Source: Gammaproteobacteria bacterium 45_16_T64 (lineage in GTDB: Bacteria; Pseudomonadota; Gammaproteobacteria; Pseudomonadales; Ketobacteraceae). Taken from it: a stretch of DNA of 64,000 nucleotides. Position 1 is the first letter of the stretch. Each line of letters begins with the position of its first letter. The stretch is taken from the NCBI GenBank assembly GCA_002162955.1, contig MABD01000052.1, positions 1 to 64,000 of the forward strand, written 5' to 3'. The notes under the pieces were generated by a model. That model saw only the letters and a list, made by a program, of their open reading frames with translations, was not told the DNA's origin and did no database searches. Shown in pieces: positions 18,394-27,326 of this stretch. A program made the translations under genes and the position numbers.

Positions 18394-18738
18394 AAAATAG
18401 CCAACTATTCAAGTTTAATAAATGGTACTGACGTCCGGTATCTGGTCTGTTAAGGCACTTATTGGACGAAAATAGTACAGTTCTATCGGAAGGTCGCGGC
18501 TATAGTAGCTGTTTTTCTGCCAAAAACTAGCCTTTTTACGCTATTTTTCGAAGAATTTTGCGACATATGGGGGCAATTGTCCGGAGAAGTTAGCAGGATT
18601 GTAAAGTAATGTTAAATACTATGAAGTCAGATTGATTAACTAATAAATAATCACTATTCTGTGACGCAATTCACAATGTATGCTGCATTTATGAGCAGTA
18701 GAATCGAATAATCCTCGGCATTTATCGGAAATAGTTCA
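18394..18738. other. Divergent regulatory region of the EPS cluster
   Basis: This 345-base gap separates the FemAB-like gene from the first gene of the EPS operon. It holds the CRP-type site at 18660-18675 and a TAGAAT -10-like hexamer at 18699-18704. On the minus strand, a weak GG-N10-GC sigma-54-like spacing occurs at 18508-18521, but its -12 element is poor. No ORF, tRNA or riboswitch is seen. Confidence 0.6.
18660..18675. promoter_or_regulatory. Consensus CRP/Vfr-type site upstream of EPS operon
   Basis: TGTGACGCAATTCACA is an exact TGTGA-N6-TCACA. Its centre is about 43 bases before the start predicted from the TAGAAT hexamer at 18699-18704, close to a class II activator position. The binding protein could be CRP, Vfr or a cyclic-di-GMP-sensing Clp-like homologue. 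Confidence 0.68.
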
Positions 18739-19467
18739 ATGACCCAAGCGAATGTTGTACGTTCTGAGGCTTTTCGAGACGAAAGCCTTAGGCAAAAGAT
18801 AGAGCATCAAGTGGATTTTGTGCCGCAGCACTGGGTAAACGGTGAGCGGGGACGTACCGGGTGGAATTTATCGAGAACGAAGCGTGTTATCGATGCAGGC
18901 ATTGCGATTTTGGTTTTTTTAATCCTGTCACCATTATTTATTGCAATCATCGCCGCGGTTAAGTTGACGAGTAAGGGGCCTATATTTTTTGCGCAATATC
19001 GAACCGGCTTTATGGGGCGGCGTTTTAAGATGTATAAGTTTAGAACGATGGTTCACAATGCGGAAGAGATAAAGCAGCAGCTAGGGCATCTCAGTCATCA
19101 CGCAGGTGATTCGCCTGATTTCAAAATTAAGAAAGATCCGCGTATTACCCCTATTGGTGTATTTCTACGAAAATTCAGCCTCGATGAACTGCCGCAAATT
19201 TTTAATGTGTTAAATGGTGATATGAGCGTTATTGGTCCTCGTCCTACATCGTTTTCGGTAGATAAATACGAAGAGCATCATCTCGCTCGATTGGCTTCGC
19301 TACCTGGGCTTACTGGAATATGGCAAGTATCCGGTAGAAGCAATATTGATTTTAATGGACGGGTGATTTTGGATCGACGCTATATTCAGGAGCAGGGTCC
19401 ATACCAGGATTTTAAGATATTGGTGAAAACACCGTTAGCAGTTCTCAAAGGTGATGGGGCCTACTAA
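18739..19467 (+). CDS. Initiating undecaprenyl-phosphate sugar-phosphate transferase
   Basis: This 242-residue monotopic phosphoglycosyl transferase starts EPS synthesis by moving a sugar-1-phosphate onto undecaprenyl phosphate. It has one hydrophobic re-entrant segment (about 54-76), the KMYKFRTM motif, FSLDELPQIFNVL, IGPRPT and PGLTGIWQVSGRSN. It is the short form: the four-helix N-terminal domain of WbaP/CpsE-type enzymes is replaced by about 45 soluble residues. It is first in the EPS operon and its stop overlaps the next start (TAATG). The sugar specificity is not readable. Confidence 0.92.
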   Translation: MTQANVVRSEAFRDESLRQKIEHQVDFVPQHWVNGERGRTGWNLSRTKRVIDAGIAILVFLILSPLFIAIIAAVKLTSKGPIFFAQYRTGFMGRRFKMYKFRTMVHNAEEIKQQLGHLSHHAGDSPDFKIKKDPRITPIGVFLRKFSLDELPQIFNVLNGDMSVIGPRPTSFSVDKYEEHHLARLASLPGLTGIWQVSGRSNIDFNGRVILDRRYIQEQGPYQDFKILVKTPLAVLKGDGAY

Positions 19468-20090
19468 TGAAAATACTGGACCCCAGCAAGCTGAATCTAA
19501 CCTCGGCGATATTGGATCACAAAATAAAATCTCTTTATGTGGCTTCTCCCCATAAAGGCGCAGGCACTACAACGTGTGCTTATTCGTTAGCAAAAGCACT
19601 GAGTGCCCTCATTTCTGAAAATGTAATTATTATTGATGGTAATCCAGGTTCCAATTCGTTAACTGAACAAATGGGGTTGGAAGGAAAAATGGGGTTTTCA
19701 GATCTGAATATCCCTGGTTATAGAGAGTCACCTCAAAAAGCAATTCATACGATAGAAAATGAACCATTTCATGTTATCCCTGTTGGTGTGACGCCCTCGA
19801 GTAACCCTATGGGAGGAGAGCGGGTAGAACTTAAGCGACTAATCGATACCCTGACTGAAAACTATAGCTATGTAATTTATGATGGCCCACCGATTCATAA
19901 ACACAACGAACCGCTTGCTCTTGCGGCTGCGTTTGATGGTGTTGTATTGGTCCTCAAGAATAATGATACCCGAGTTGAAGTGGCAAACTCTGCAAAAGCC
20001 AAGCTTACTCAAGCGGGTGCGAATGTGATTGGTGCCATTTATAACAGGCGCCGCTACTATGTTCCCCAATGGGTCTACGATTTACTGTAA
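19467..20090 (+). CDS. CpsD/CapB-like ATPase with altered P-loop
   Basis: The 207-residue protein resembles the cytoplasmic BY-kinase domain that partners Wzz-like proteins: P-loop-like SPHKGAGTTT (28-36), Walker A' VIIIDGNPG, and Walker B VIYDGPP. The canonical P-loop Lys of GAGKST is Thr here, so ATP hydrolysis or kinase activity is doubtful. The C-terminus contains a small tyrosine cluster (RRRYYVPQWVY) as in autophosphorylating kinases. It lies between the initiating transferase and the export lipoprotein, as expected for an EPS chain-length regulator. It may be a regulatory pseudo-kinase. Confidence 0.8.
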   Translation: MKILDPSKLNLTSAILDHKIKSLYVASPHKGAGTTTCAYSLAKALSALISENVIIIDGNPGSNSLTEQMGLEGKMGFSDLNIPGYRESPQKAIHTIENEPFHVIPVGVTPSSNPMGGERVELKRLIDTLTENYSYVIYDGPPIHKHNEPLALAAAFDGVVLVLKNNDTRVEVANSAKAKLTQAGANVIGAIYNRRRYYVPQWVYDLL

Positions 20091-20106
20091 TTTAGGACGC
20101 TGAATA

Positions 20107-21126
20107 ATGAAAACTATCGTTACGCTATTTTTCGCGATGAGCCTATTGGGATGCGGTACGCTTCCAAAAGCAAAAGACTATTCGATACCGTTACATCATT
20201 TTGGTACTAAAGCACCGCAGGTCAATGTGGATGCCACTGATTATGTGCTGCAAGCCGATGATGTGCTAGACGTGCTGTATCACTTTGATACGTTATCTAA
20301 TGAACTCTATTTGATTGAACCCCACGACAAACTGAACGTGATGTTCTTAACAGCCTCTGAATACGATAATATTCATCAAGTTCGCCCCGATGGTTATATT
20401 TCTCTACCTTTTGTTGGTGATGTAAAAGTCGCAGGTATATCTGTGGATCAGGCTAAGTCGACGATTAAGCAACTATATAAGCCGATTCTTAAGGACCCGT
20501 CGTTCTTTGTGTCACTCGTTGAATACCAAGTGCACCTAAAAGAGATACGTGCCTCATTAGATCATCCGAATATGGGGCAGGCACGATTAATTACGGTTAG
20601 ACAAGATCAAAAGATATCTCTTCCGATGATAGGGGATATCTCTATTAAAGATAAGTCAGTTTCTCAATTGCGAGATGAAGCCAATGCTCGTTACGCTAAG
20701 ATCAATAAGCGAATGAGTATTGACGTATTACTGCAGAAAAGCCACGCACGACAGATTTTTGTTTTTGGTGAAGTGAATAATCCTGGAGGCCATCGTGTGT
20801 CCGGTTCTACATCATTGTTTCAGGCGATTGCGATGGCTGGTGGAGCAAATCATGATGCAGAGCTAAGTACGGTTGTTGCACTAAGAAAAGAAAATAACGA
20901 AATGGTGGCAAAAGTATTCAACGTAAAGAACGCGCTGAATGGTAAAGGGCGCGCGCTCACTGCCATGCTGTCTCCAGAAGATGTGATTTATGTACCTAGA
21001 ACTCGTCTAAGTAATACCGCTCAGGTCATGCGTAATATTAGTGATATTATGATGTTCCGTGGCGTGGGAGCAACACTGTCCTACCGCATAGATGATCCTA
21101 CTCGTTTTGAGGACGACAATGAATAA
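20107..21126 (+). CDS. Wza-like polysaccharide export lipoprotein
   Basis: The 339-residue outer-membrane export protein has a lipoprotein signal (LLGC lipobox at about 13-16), a Poly_export domain with VRPDGYISLPFVGDVKVAG, and a SLBB-type domain FVFGEVNNPGGHRV. An additional polysaccharide-export-like segment (LITVRQDQKISLPMIGDI) duplicates the first motif, so two export-type units are present. It would form or contribute to the outer-membrane exit pore for the polysaccharide. Position between the CpsD-like and Wzz-like genes is canonical for Wzx/Wzy-dependent EPS operons. Confidence 0.92.
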   Translation: MKTIVTLFFAMSLLGCGTLPKAKDYSIPLHHFGTKAPQVNVDATDYVLQADDVLDVLYHFDTLSNELYLIEPHDKLNVMFLTASEYDNIHQVRPDGYISLPFVGDVKVAGISVDQAKSTIKQLYKPILKDPSFFVSLVEYQVHLKEIRASLDHPNMGQARLITVRQDQKISLPMIGDISIKDKSVSQLRDEANARYAKINKRMSIDVLLQKSHARQIFVFGEVNNPGGHRVSGSTSLFQAIAMAGGANHDAELSTVVALRKENNEMVAKVFNVKNALNGKGRALTAMLSPEDVIYVPRTRLSNTAQVMRNISDIMMFRGVGATLSYRIDDPTRFEDDNE

Positions 21127-21155
21127 TCGTCTCGAGCATAAACGTGGAGTCAAAT

Positions 21156-22736
21156 ATGAGTGAACAACAGGATAGAAACTACTTTCGGGGAATATTAGGC
21201 GTTATATTTGCTAATTTTCCGTTTATTAGTCGACTTTTTATGATTTGTATTGCTATATCGATATTGGTGCCTTTTTTTGTGGTGACCAAGTATACCCTGA
21301 CCGGTGAAATTGTGGTTCTTTCGAAAAAGATCCAGCAGGGTATTCGAGGCGATATTACAGGTGGAACCAGTGCGCGGTATATTCCAGTGAGCCTTACGGA
21401 TATGGAGACGGAAAATAATATTATTCGGTCTGTACCGCTTATCCGAAAAACGGCGGCCGACCTGTATGATGAAGGGAAGCTGAAAATTGAATATGGTGTA
21501 CTTGATACCTGGATTAAGAATCCCCTTAGAAACAATATAGTTAAGCCAATAAAATCATGGTTTACGGAGGTGGTCGAAGATGAACGGCTAGCCGCTATTG
21601 AAGAGCTAACCAAAATTGCCCTAGATAGCCTTGAAGTATCAACAATACCAGGGTCCAACGTTATTGTTGTTAATTATGAATCCGAAAATAAAGAGACCGC
21701 GCTGCTATTTGTTAATAAATTGATGAGTAATTTTCTTGAAAAACGCAATGAATTACTGCTCAACGAAGCACCGGAAGACTTCTTTCTAAGAAAGAAAAAT
21801 AGCTACAAAGATCGTTTGGTTTCTTTGGAACTTAAAAAAGTTGAACTGTTTGGGCGCTATGCGGTAACAAATACTAAAGATGAATTGGCGTTAATACTGG
21901 AGAGTATTAATCATGAAAGTAATGAGCTTAATAATGTGCTGGATAATCGCTTAGAAGCAAATGCTTGGCTAAGCTATTTGAAAGAACAGCTGGAAAACCT
22001 TAAGGTCTCGGATGTATCGAAAATATCCTTTCCTTATTCGTTTGGTGGATCCAGTACGGGTAGCAACGAGTTTTTTGTTGATACTGAAATGAAAGATCAG
22101 ATACTGAAAATTTCCAGCTTGCAATCAGAGCACGCTAACGCGAAGTTGGCATTTCGCAAAGGAAGTGCCAAAGTTACCAGGCCTTATAATCAGCTGAAGC
22201 AGCAGAAAATCCGCCTAATTACGTTGGTAGAAAATAGGATTCTAGAGCGGTATGAAGGCATTAAGGTGCTTGATACGATCATTGAAAGCAAAAAATCACG
22301 AATACAATTGTTCAAAGACCGAGCTGAAGTATTGAAAGCAGTGCAGGCGCAAGAAGCGGGAATTATTACCGAACTGAATGCGGTCAATGACGCGTATTTC
22401 AAATACAGCCAGCAGTATGAAGAGCGACGTTCGGAAAAGATCGCTAACCTAGAAGACTTGTCGAACGTTAGAATCCTTAGTTTAGCGGCGATGCCATTAG
22501 AACCCAGTTCACCCAAGCGAATTCTGGTGTTAATTATTAGTTTCATAACCAGTGGGTTTATTGCACTAACCTTGGGATTACTGCGAGAGATGTTTGATAA
22601 TCGTTTTCGCTATCCGGAGCAAGTGGCTGCTCAGTTAGATATTCCTGTGATTGCGGTTTTTGATGATGTTGATATTGAACCGGATACGCCGTTTAGCCAC
22701 AAACCCGCTGGATTCTGGAAATGGCTAATTCAATAG
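21156..22736 (+). CDS. Wzz/GumC-like chain-length co-polymerase
   Basis: From ATG 21156 the 526-residue protein has an N-terminal membrane segment (about 20-45), a long coiled-coil periplasmic region and a second membrane segment near the C-terminus (ILVLIISFITSGFIALTLG), followed by a short cytoplasmic tail. This is the polysaccharide co-polymerase layout that controls chain length and contacts both Wza and the CpsD-like ATPase. GTGGAG before ATG 21156 favours it over GTG 21144. The tail is separate from the ATPase, as in Gram-positive and some proteobacterial systems. It overlaps the next gene by 16 bases. Confidence 0.88.
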   Translation: MSEQQDRNYFRGILGVIFANFPFISRLFMICIAISILVPFFVVTKYTLTGEIVVLSKKIQQGIRGDITGGTSARYIPVSLTDMETENNIIRSVPLIRKTAADLYDEGKLKIEYGVLDTWIKNPLRNNIVKPIKSWFTEVVEDERLAAIEELTKIALDSLEVSTIPGSNVIVVNYESENKETALLFVNKLMSNFLEKRNELLLNEAPEDFFLRKKNSYKDRLVSLELKKVELFGRYAVTNTKDELALILESINHESNELNNVLDNRLEANAWLSYLKEQLENLKVSDVSKISFPYSFGGSSTGSNEFFVDTEMKDQILKISSLQSEHANAKLAFRKGSAKVTRPYNQLKQQKIRLITLVENRILERYEGIKVLDTIIESKKSRIQLFKDRAEVLKAVQAQEAGIITELNAVNDAYFKYSQQYEERRSEKIANLEDLSNVRILSLAAMPLEPSSPKRILVLIISFITSGFIALTLGLLREMFDNRFRYPEQVAAQLDIPVIAVFDDVDIEPDTPFSHKPAGFWKWLIQ

Positions 22737-23845
22737 AACCGCGGGTAGTTCATCTCATCTGCGCATCAGGTTTTTATGGCGCTGAACGTGTTGTGGCAAA
22801 TCTATGTGCGGCGCTAGGATCGCTCGATACCTCGGTGCTTTGCTTGACGAAAAATCTTGAGTCTATCGATGTTTTTAAGCAGCACGTAGTGAATGCTGAT
22901 AGGGAATTTCACACTACATCCAATACTGTATCGGAAGCGATGAGTGCACTGAAAGCGATCAAGTGCGATCACGAGAATTTTGTGATTCATGCACATGGTT
23001 ACAAAGAAATTGTCATTGCCTGTTTTTTTCAGCGGCTGCATGGCGCAAGCGTTATTGTATCTCAGCACGGTTTTACCGCCCGTAATCTAAAATCACGAAT
23101 CTATAATTGGATAGACATGGCGTTTTGCCGATGGGCAAATATCCATCAAATATTATGTGTATCCAGTGACATCCAAAATCGATATCAACGATTTGGGGTG
23201 GATAAGTCTCGTTTAGTCTTGCTGCCAAATGGTGTGCCAACACCCAAAAATTTCGACAGTGCGCACGCCAAAGTACGAATTACTGATGAATTGGCTATAA
23301 CGAAAGATGCGTCGATAGTACTTTATGCTGGTCGTCTCAGTGAAGAAAAAGACCCAATACTGTTTATCAATACTATTGAGAAGCTAATACTGTCTGGCCA
23401 ACACGTTGTGGCAGTGATTGCTGGTGAAGGTCCGTTAGAAGGTGAAGTAAAGCAGGCTATATCGGATAAGGGATTAAACCAGCACGTAAAGATGCTAGGA
23501 TTTGTCGAGAATATTGAAGATTTACTGCTGGCGGCGGATATTTTACTGCTTACATCACACACGGAAGGCACGCCAATGATCGTGCTAGAGGCAATGATGC
23601 GACAATGTGTTGTTGTATCAACTCGGGTGGGAGGTATGCCATCGATTATTCCCAATAATCAGTGTGGACTGATTGCGGATGGGAGAGATGCTAAGGCAAT
23701 CGCGGCGGAATGTGCGAAGTTGTTGGATAAGCCTAGTACTCATGCTGATATTGCTAATGCGGGTGCTGAGCGAATAAACGAGTACTACAGCCTCAATAGT
23801 CAGCTGGAAGGTTACCGGCAGCGCTATCGTGAGTGCTGCCAATGA
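22721..23845 (+). CDS. Family 4 glycosyltransferase
   Basis: The 374-residue protein is a GT-B glycosyltransferase. It has the N-terminal acceptor-side motif GFYGAERVVANL, the nucleotide-sugar half with LYAGRLSEEKDP, MLGFVENIEDLLLAADILLLTSHTEGTPMIVLEAM and the EX7E-type donor-binding glutamates in HTEG and VLEAM. It is cytosolic and adds a sugar to the growing lipid-linked repeat unit. It overlaps the end of the Wzz-like gene by 16 bases, indicating translational coupling. Donor and linkage are unknown. Confidence 0.9.
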   Translation: MANSIEPRVVHLICASGFYGAERVVANLCAALGSLDTSVLCLTKNLESIDVFKQHVVNADREFHTTSNTVSEAMSALKAIKCDHENFVIHAHGYKEIVIACFFQRLHGASVIVSQHGFTARNLKSRIYNWIDMAFCRWANIHQILCVSSDIQNRYQRFGVDKSRLVLLPNGVPTPKNFDSAHAKVRITDELAITKDASIVLYAGRLSEEKDPILFINTIEKLILSGQHVVAVIAGEGPLEGEVKQAISDKGLNQHVKMLGFVENIEDLLLAADILLLTSHTEGTPMIVLEAMMRQCVVVSTRVGGMPSIIPNNQCGLIADGRDAKAIAAECAKLLDKPSTHADIANAGAERINEYYSLNSQLEGYRQRYRECCQ

Positions 23846-25218
23846 TTAAGAACGTTCTATATATTGTCAGTGGCGTGTTAATGATGTTGTTGTGCGCAGG
23901 GTTGCTTACAACAAAGTTCTTCTTTCTTGCACCTGGGTTGCCCCTTGCACTTATCGGATTAATTGTTCTTTACCGCTACCCAGAGTATGGCGTGTTGGCG
24001 TTGGCATTTTTAGTACCGTTAGAAGGATTGTTTGCCGGTAATAAACTATTTACTGGCGCGAAGTTTATCGGGGCAGCATTGATATTAATTGTTGGTCTGA
24101 AGCTGATACGTAAGGAGATTCCACTTTCTGAGATGAAAACGCCTCTTTGGTGGCCTATCGGTTTGCTAGTCTTTGCATTTTCTGTCAGCAGTGTGTGGTC
24201 GCTGTACCCCGAGTTGTCCACCCATAGTCTTCGGCAGTTAGTGACGGCTATCAGTATTTTCTTTATAACGCTGGGCATTAAATCTAGGATTAATATCCAG
24301 TGGTTAATGATAACAGTGGTGATAAGTGTCTCCATTACGGCCTTTCTTGCGCTTGTGAGTGGCGCTCATACCGTAGAGGATCGGGCGATAGGTTTGCTTA
24401 CCGATCCCAATTATTTCGCCTTATTACTCATTACTGCAGTGCCTATGTGTATTCACCTCTTGCTACAAGATAGGCGGCGTATAGTGAAATTGGGTTGGGC
24501 CGCGCTGCTATTGTTAATTTTGTTTGCATTTCAAAAAACGCTGTCCCGATCGGGAGTTGTTGTACTGGTAATTGTCTTCGCATTTATTGGTTATCACTAT
24601 CGTGAAGTGCTAAAGAAACTCAAGGGCCCCCAAGTTGGTCTGATTGTCATTGGTGGTGCGATGCTTATGGTGGCTCTGTTTATCTCGATGCCTGAAAGTT
24701 ATCGTGATCGTATTTTATCCCTTGCTAATATTACCTCCGGCGTTCGCTCCTTTGATGATCGCTCATTGGGAAGGCGTACTTCCTATATTGTGGTGGGCAT
24801 GGAAGCATTTAAAGACAATCCCATTATTGGCTCGGGTCCGGGAACATTTCCGGTGCACTATGCAAAAAGTGGATATGCAACGGCATTCTCTGTGAGTAGT
24901 AAGGAGCCAGAGCTATTCAGACGTGCTCATAATACCTATCTAGAAACCCTAACGGAGACTGGGCTAACGGGCTTTGCGGCGCTGTGCGGTATTATTCTAA
25001 TAGGATTAAGGCAGTTTAGTATTGCTCGCTCTCGAATGATTGCTGCGAACCAATGGGAAAAAGCAACCCTGATTACCCAAACTGGGGCGGCGTACTTAGC
25101 CGTTATTCTATTCTTCCTGTTCTTAACCGGTTTGAACAATAAATATTTTTGGATGTTGCTGGCGTTATCCAGTGGTTTTATGCAGCAAGCAAAGTTAGTT
25201 GAAGGTAGGGATAACTAA
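23833..25218 (+). CDS. O-antigen ligase/Wzy-type polymerase
   Basis: The 461-residue polytopic protein has about ten to twelve hydrophobic segments and a large loop containing DDRSLGRRTSYIVVGMEAFKD and GSGPGTFPVHYAKS followed by RAHNTYLETLTETGL, which is the characteristic WaaL/Wzy H-N-Y-L motif region. It would polymerise repeat units or ligate the polymer in the periplasmic leaflet. In an EPS operon with a flippase and chain-length protein, Wzy-type polymerase is the likeliest role. The start could be 23833 or ATG 23842. It overlaps the previous gene by 13 bases if the upstream start is used. Confidence 0.88.
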   Translation: MLPMIKNVLYIVSGVLMMLLCAGLLTTKFFFLAPGLPLALIGLIVLYRYPEYGVLALAFLVPLEGLFAGNKLFTGAKFIGAALILIVGLKLIRKEIPLSEMKTPLWWPIGLLVFAFSVSSVWSLYPELSTHSLRQLVTAISIFFITLGIKSRINIQWLMITVVISVSITAFLALVSGAHTVEDRAIGLLTDPNYFALLLITAVPMCIHLLLQDRRRIVKLGWAALLLLILFAFQKTLSRSGVVVLVIVFAFIGYHYREVLKKLKGPQVGLIVIGGAMLMVALFISMPESYRDRILSLANITSGVRSFDDRSLGRRTSYIVVGMEAFKDNPIIGSGPGTFPVHYAKSGYATAFSVSSKEPELFRRAHNTYLETLTETGLTGFAALCGIILIGLRQFSIARSRMIAANQWEKATLITQTGAAYLAVILFFLFLTGLNNKYFWMLLALSSGFMQQAKLVEGRDN

Positions 25219-26180
25219 TGAAATATTCAATTATCATCCCCTGTTTTAATGAAGCCCATGTGTTATCTAAGACGTTGGACAGCATCCAACGCGTTATGGT
25301 CAATCGAAGCGACGTCGAAATCTTGCTGATGGATAACGGTTCGACCGATGGTTCTCAAGCATTAGCCTTAGGCTGTGGTGCCATCGTAATAGAGACGCCT
25401 AATGTACGAATATCGGCGCTGCGCAATTTGGGTGCAAAAAGCGCCCGTGGTCGTTACTTGCTGTTTCTCGATGCAGATATCGCGGTTGCGACTGATTGGC
25501 TGAATCGTTTAGATCAATATACTGACCCGGATAATCAGGCTGACACGGCCGATGTGGTTGGATTTGTTGATGATGTTCCGGCAACGGCTCCTTGGTATGC
25601 GAAAATATGGGGGTTACGCGCATCGGCTCGACGTCATCGATTAATGGAAATAGATAGTTTGCCGGGACGGAATATATTTGTGGATAGACCCTGGTTTGAA
25701 AAGGTCAACGGATTTAGCGAAACCTTGATTACGGGCGAAGACAAAGATTTTGTGATGCGACTTAAGAAAGCGGGGGCTAAAGTACTATCAGACCCCAGTG
25801 TGGATATGACGCATCTTGGGTACGAGCGCACATTTCAAGAATGGGTGAGAAAAGAATACTGGCGACAGCATTCCCATGTCGCCTTGATTAAGGGGCAGGG
25901 GATGAGTTTACGACTATTGCGGTTCCCTATTATTGCCATGAGTCATGTACTGCTGGCGCTTATCATTCTGGGTAGCGTTATCACGTCACAGACAGGTATT
26001 GCTTTGGGGTTGTTGGTTGTTTCTTTAGTGCCAAGCCTACTGTTGAGTATCAAGAGTTCGGTGAGTCGTTTTCCCGTAGGAAGAATGTTGCAGTTTACCT
26101 TGTTGTATTGGCTCCGCTTTCATGTGGCGGGCTGGTCAGTGGTTATAGAACTAATTGAAAGAAAATCGATTGAGGCATAA
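25218..26180 (+). CDS. Family 2 glycosyltransferase with C-terminal membrane segment
   Basis: The 320-residue protein is a GT-A fold GT2 enzyme: SIIIPCFNEAHVLSKTLDS at the start, LMDNGSTDGS, and the DxD-like FLDADIAV for metal-nucleotide-sugar binding, then GEDKDFVMRLKKAG. Hydrophobic segments after residue 235 place the C-terminus in the membrane. It would transfer a sugar to the lipid-linked intermediate. Its start codon overlaps the previous stop (TAATG), and the next gene begins directly after its stop, so it is tightly coupled. Confidence 0.9.
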   Translation: MKYSIIIPCFNEAHVLSKTLDSIQRVMVNRSDVEILLMDNGSTDGSQALALGCGAIVIETPNVRISALRNLGAKSARGRYLLFLDADIAVATDWLNRLDQYTDPDNQADTADVVGFVDDVPATAPWYAKIWGLRASARRHRLMEIDSLPGRNIFVDRPWFEKVNGFSETLITGEDKDFVMRLKKAGAKVLSDPSVDMTHLGYERTFQEWVRKEYWRQHSHVALIKGQGMSLRLLRFPIIAMSHVLLALIILGSVITSQTGIALGLLVVSLVPSLLLSIKSSVSRFPVGRMLQFTLLYWLRFHVAGWSVVIELIERKSIEA

Positions 26181-27326
26181 ATGATGGAAGTACTATTTTT
26201 TACACTGGTGTTTGTTTGTTTTTACGGGTATGTGGGATATCCCGCGTTACTGTTTGTAGTGACCCGATTTACATCGCGCTACCAATCAATTCCGCAATCT
26301 ACCGAAGATGGCCCCACGGTGAGTATTCTGGTGGCCGCTTATAATGAGGAAGATTATATTTCTACCAAGATAGATTCACTGTTGAGTCAAACCTATCCTG
26401 AGGATAAATTTGACGTGTGGGTGTTAAGCGATGGCTCCAGCGATAAGACGGGAGACATCGTAAAAGGCTATAACAACCCTAGAATTAGGTTGTTAGATTT
26501 GCCTCGAGGAGGAAAAGCTACCGCCCTTAATGCTGGAGTAAAAGCGTCCAGTAACGATATCGTGGTGTTCAGTGATGCTGATAACGAGTGGACTCAAGAT
26601 ACGTTGATGCGTCTTATTTCCCCTTTTACGATGAAAACAGTGGGTGCGGTGTCAGGGCATTTAAGTATTCGGAAAACATCGAAGCATTTGGGTATGGGTG
26701 ATCGACTATATCGTCAATATGAAGCCTTTATTCGAAATTGCGAAACTAAGTTGGGCAATGCGGTATCAGCAGACGGCGGCATATTTGCAATTCGACGTGA
26801 GCTGTTTGATGAGATACCCCAGGACGTCACCGATGATTTTTATATCAGTACCGGCGCTATCGTGAAAGGTACTTCGTTGATCTATCAGGGATCAGCCATT
26901 GCTTATGATGACGGTGTCGATAAGGCCAAAAACCAAATGCGTCGGCGTATCCGAGTGACCGTTCGTGGTATGACTAGTTTATGGCGCCGGAAACAGCTGT
27001 TTAATCCGTTGCGCTACGGTATCTATTCACTATGCCTACTTAGTCATAAGCTAATCCGACGCTTTGTTCCGTTCTTTGCCTTACTGCTATTGCCTGTTAA
27101 CGCATTATTAATAGGGCAAGGAGAGATATACAATGCACTATTCGCTGTGCAGTTAGCGTTTTATATCGGAGCGGTTGCAGGATTACTCGACGGCGGAAAG
27201 CGTTTACCTAAAATTTTCTCAATGGCTGGTTTCTTATTGTTAAGCAGTGCTGGGCTAGGATTTGGTATCATTCAATTTATCAAAGGTAAGCGATTTACCT
27301 TCTGGTCTCCGGAACAAAATCGCTAA
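26181..27326 (+). CDS. Membrane family 2 glycosyltransferase
   Basis: The 381-residue protein has an N-terminal membrane helix, a GT2 catalytic domain (SILVAAYNEEDYI, LSDGSSDKTGDIV, FSDADNEW as DxD motif, SADGGIFAIRRE) and a C-terminal cluster of about three helices. The layout resembles cellulose-synthase/hyaluronan-like or IcaA-type processive enzymes, including a C-terminal QMRRRIRV segment comparable to QxxRW but with R-I instead of R-W. It may be processive or a single-addition enzyme; within a Wzy-type operon, single addition is more likely. Confidence 0.87.
   Translation: MMEVLFFTLVFVCFYGYVGYPALLFVVTRFTSRYQSIPQSTEDGPTVSILVAAYNEEDYISTKIDSLLSQTYPEDKFDVWVLSDGSSDKTGDIVKGYNNPRIRLLDLPRGGKATALNAGVKASSNDIVVFSDADNEWTQDTLMRLISPFTMKTVGAVSGHLSIRKTSKHLGMGDRLYRQYEAFIRNCETKLGNAVSADGGIFAIRRELFDEIPQDVTDDFYISTGAIVKGTSLIYQGSAIAYDDGVDKAKNQMRRRIRVTVRGMTSLWRRKQLFNPLRYGIYSLCLLSHKLIRRFVPFFALLLLPVNALLIGQGEIYNALFAVQLAFYIGAVAGLLDGGKRLPKIFSMAGFLLLSSAGLGFGIIQFIKGKRFTFWSPEQNR

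Noticed and set aside
18508-18522. Minus-strand sigma-54-like site before the FemAB-like gene
   Set aside because: Spacing GG-N10-GC is right and the -24 element is good, but the -12 element (CAGC) is poor and it lies over 100 bases from the start codon.
23833-25218. Exosortase
   Set aside because: The polytopic protein has the H-N-Y-L region of WaaL/Wzy proteins and not the Cys-Arg-His exosortase triad; no other candidate is in the window.
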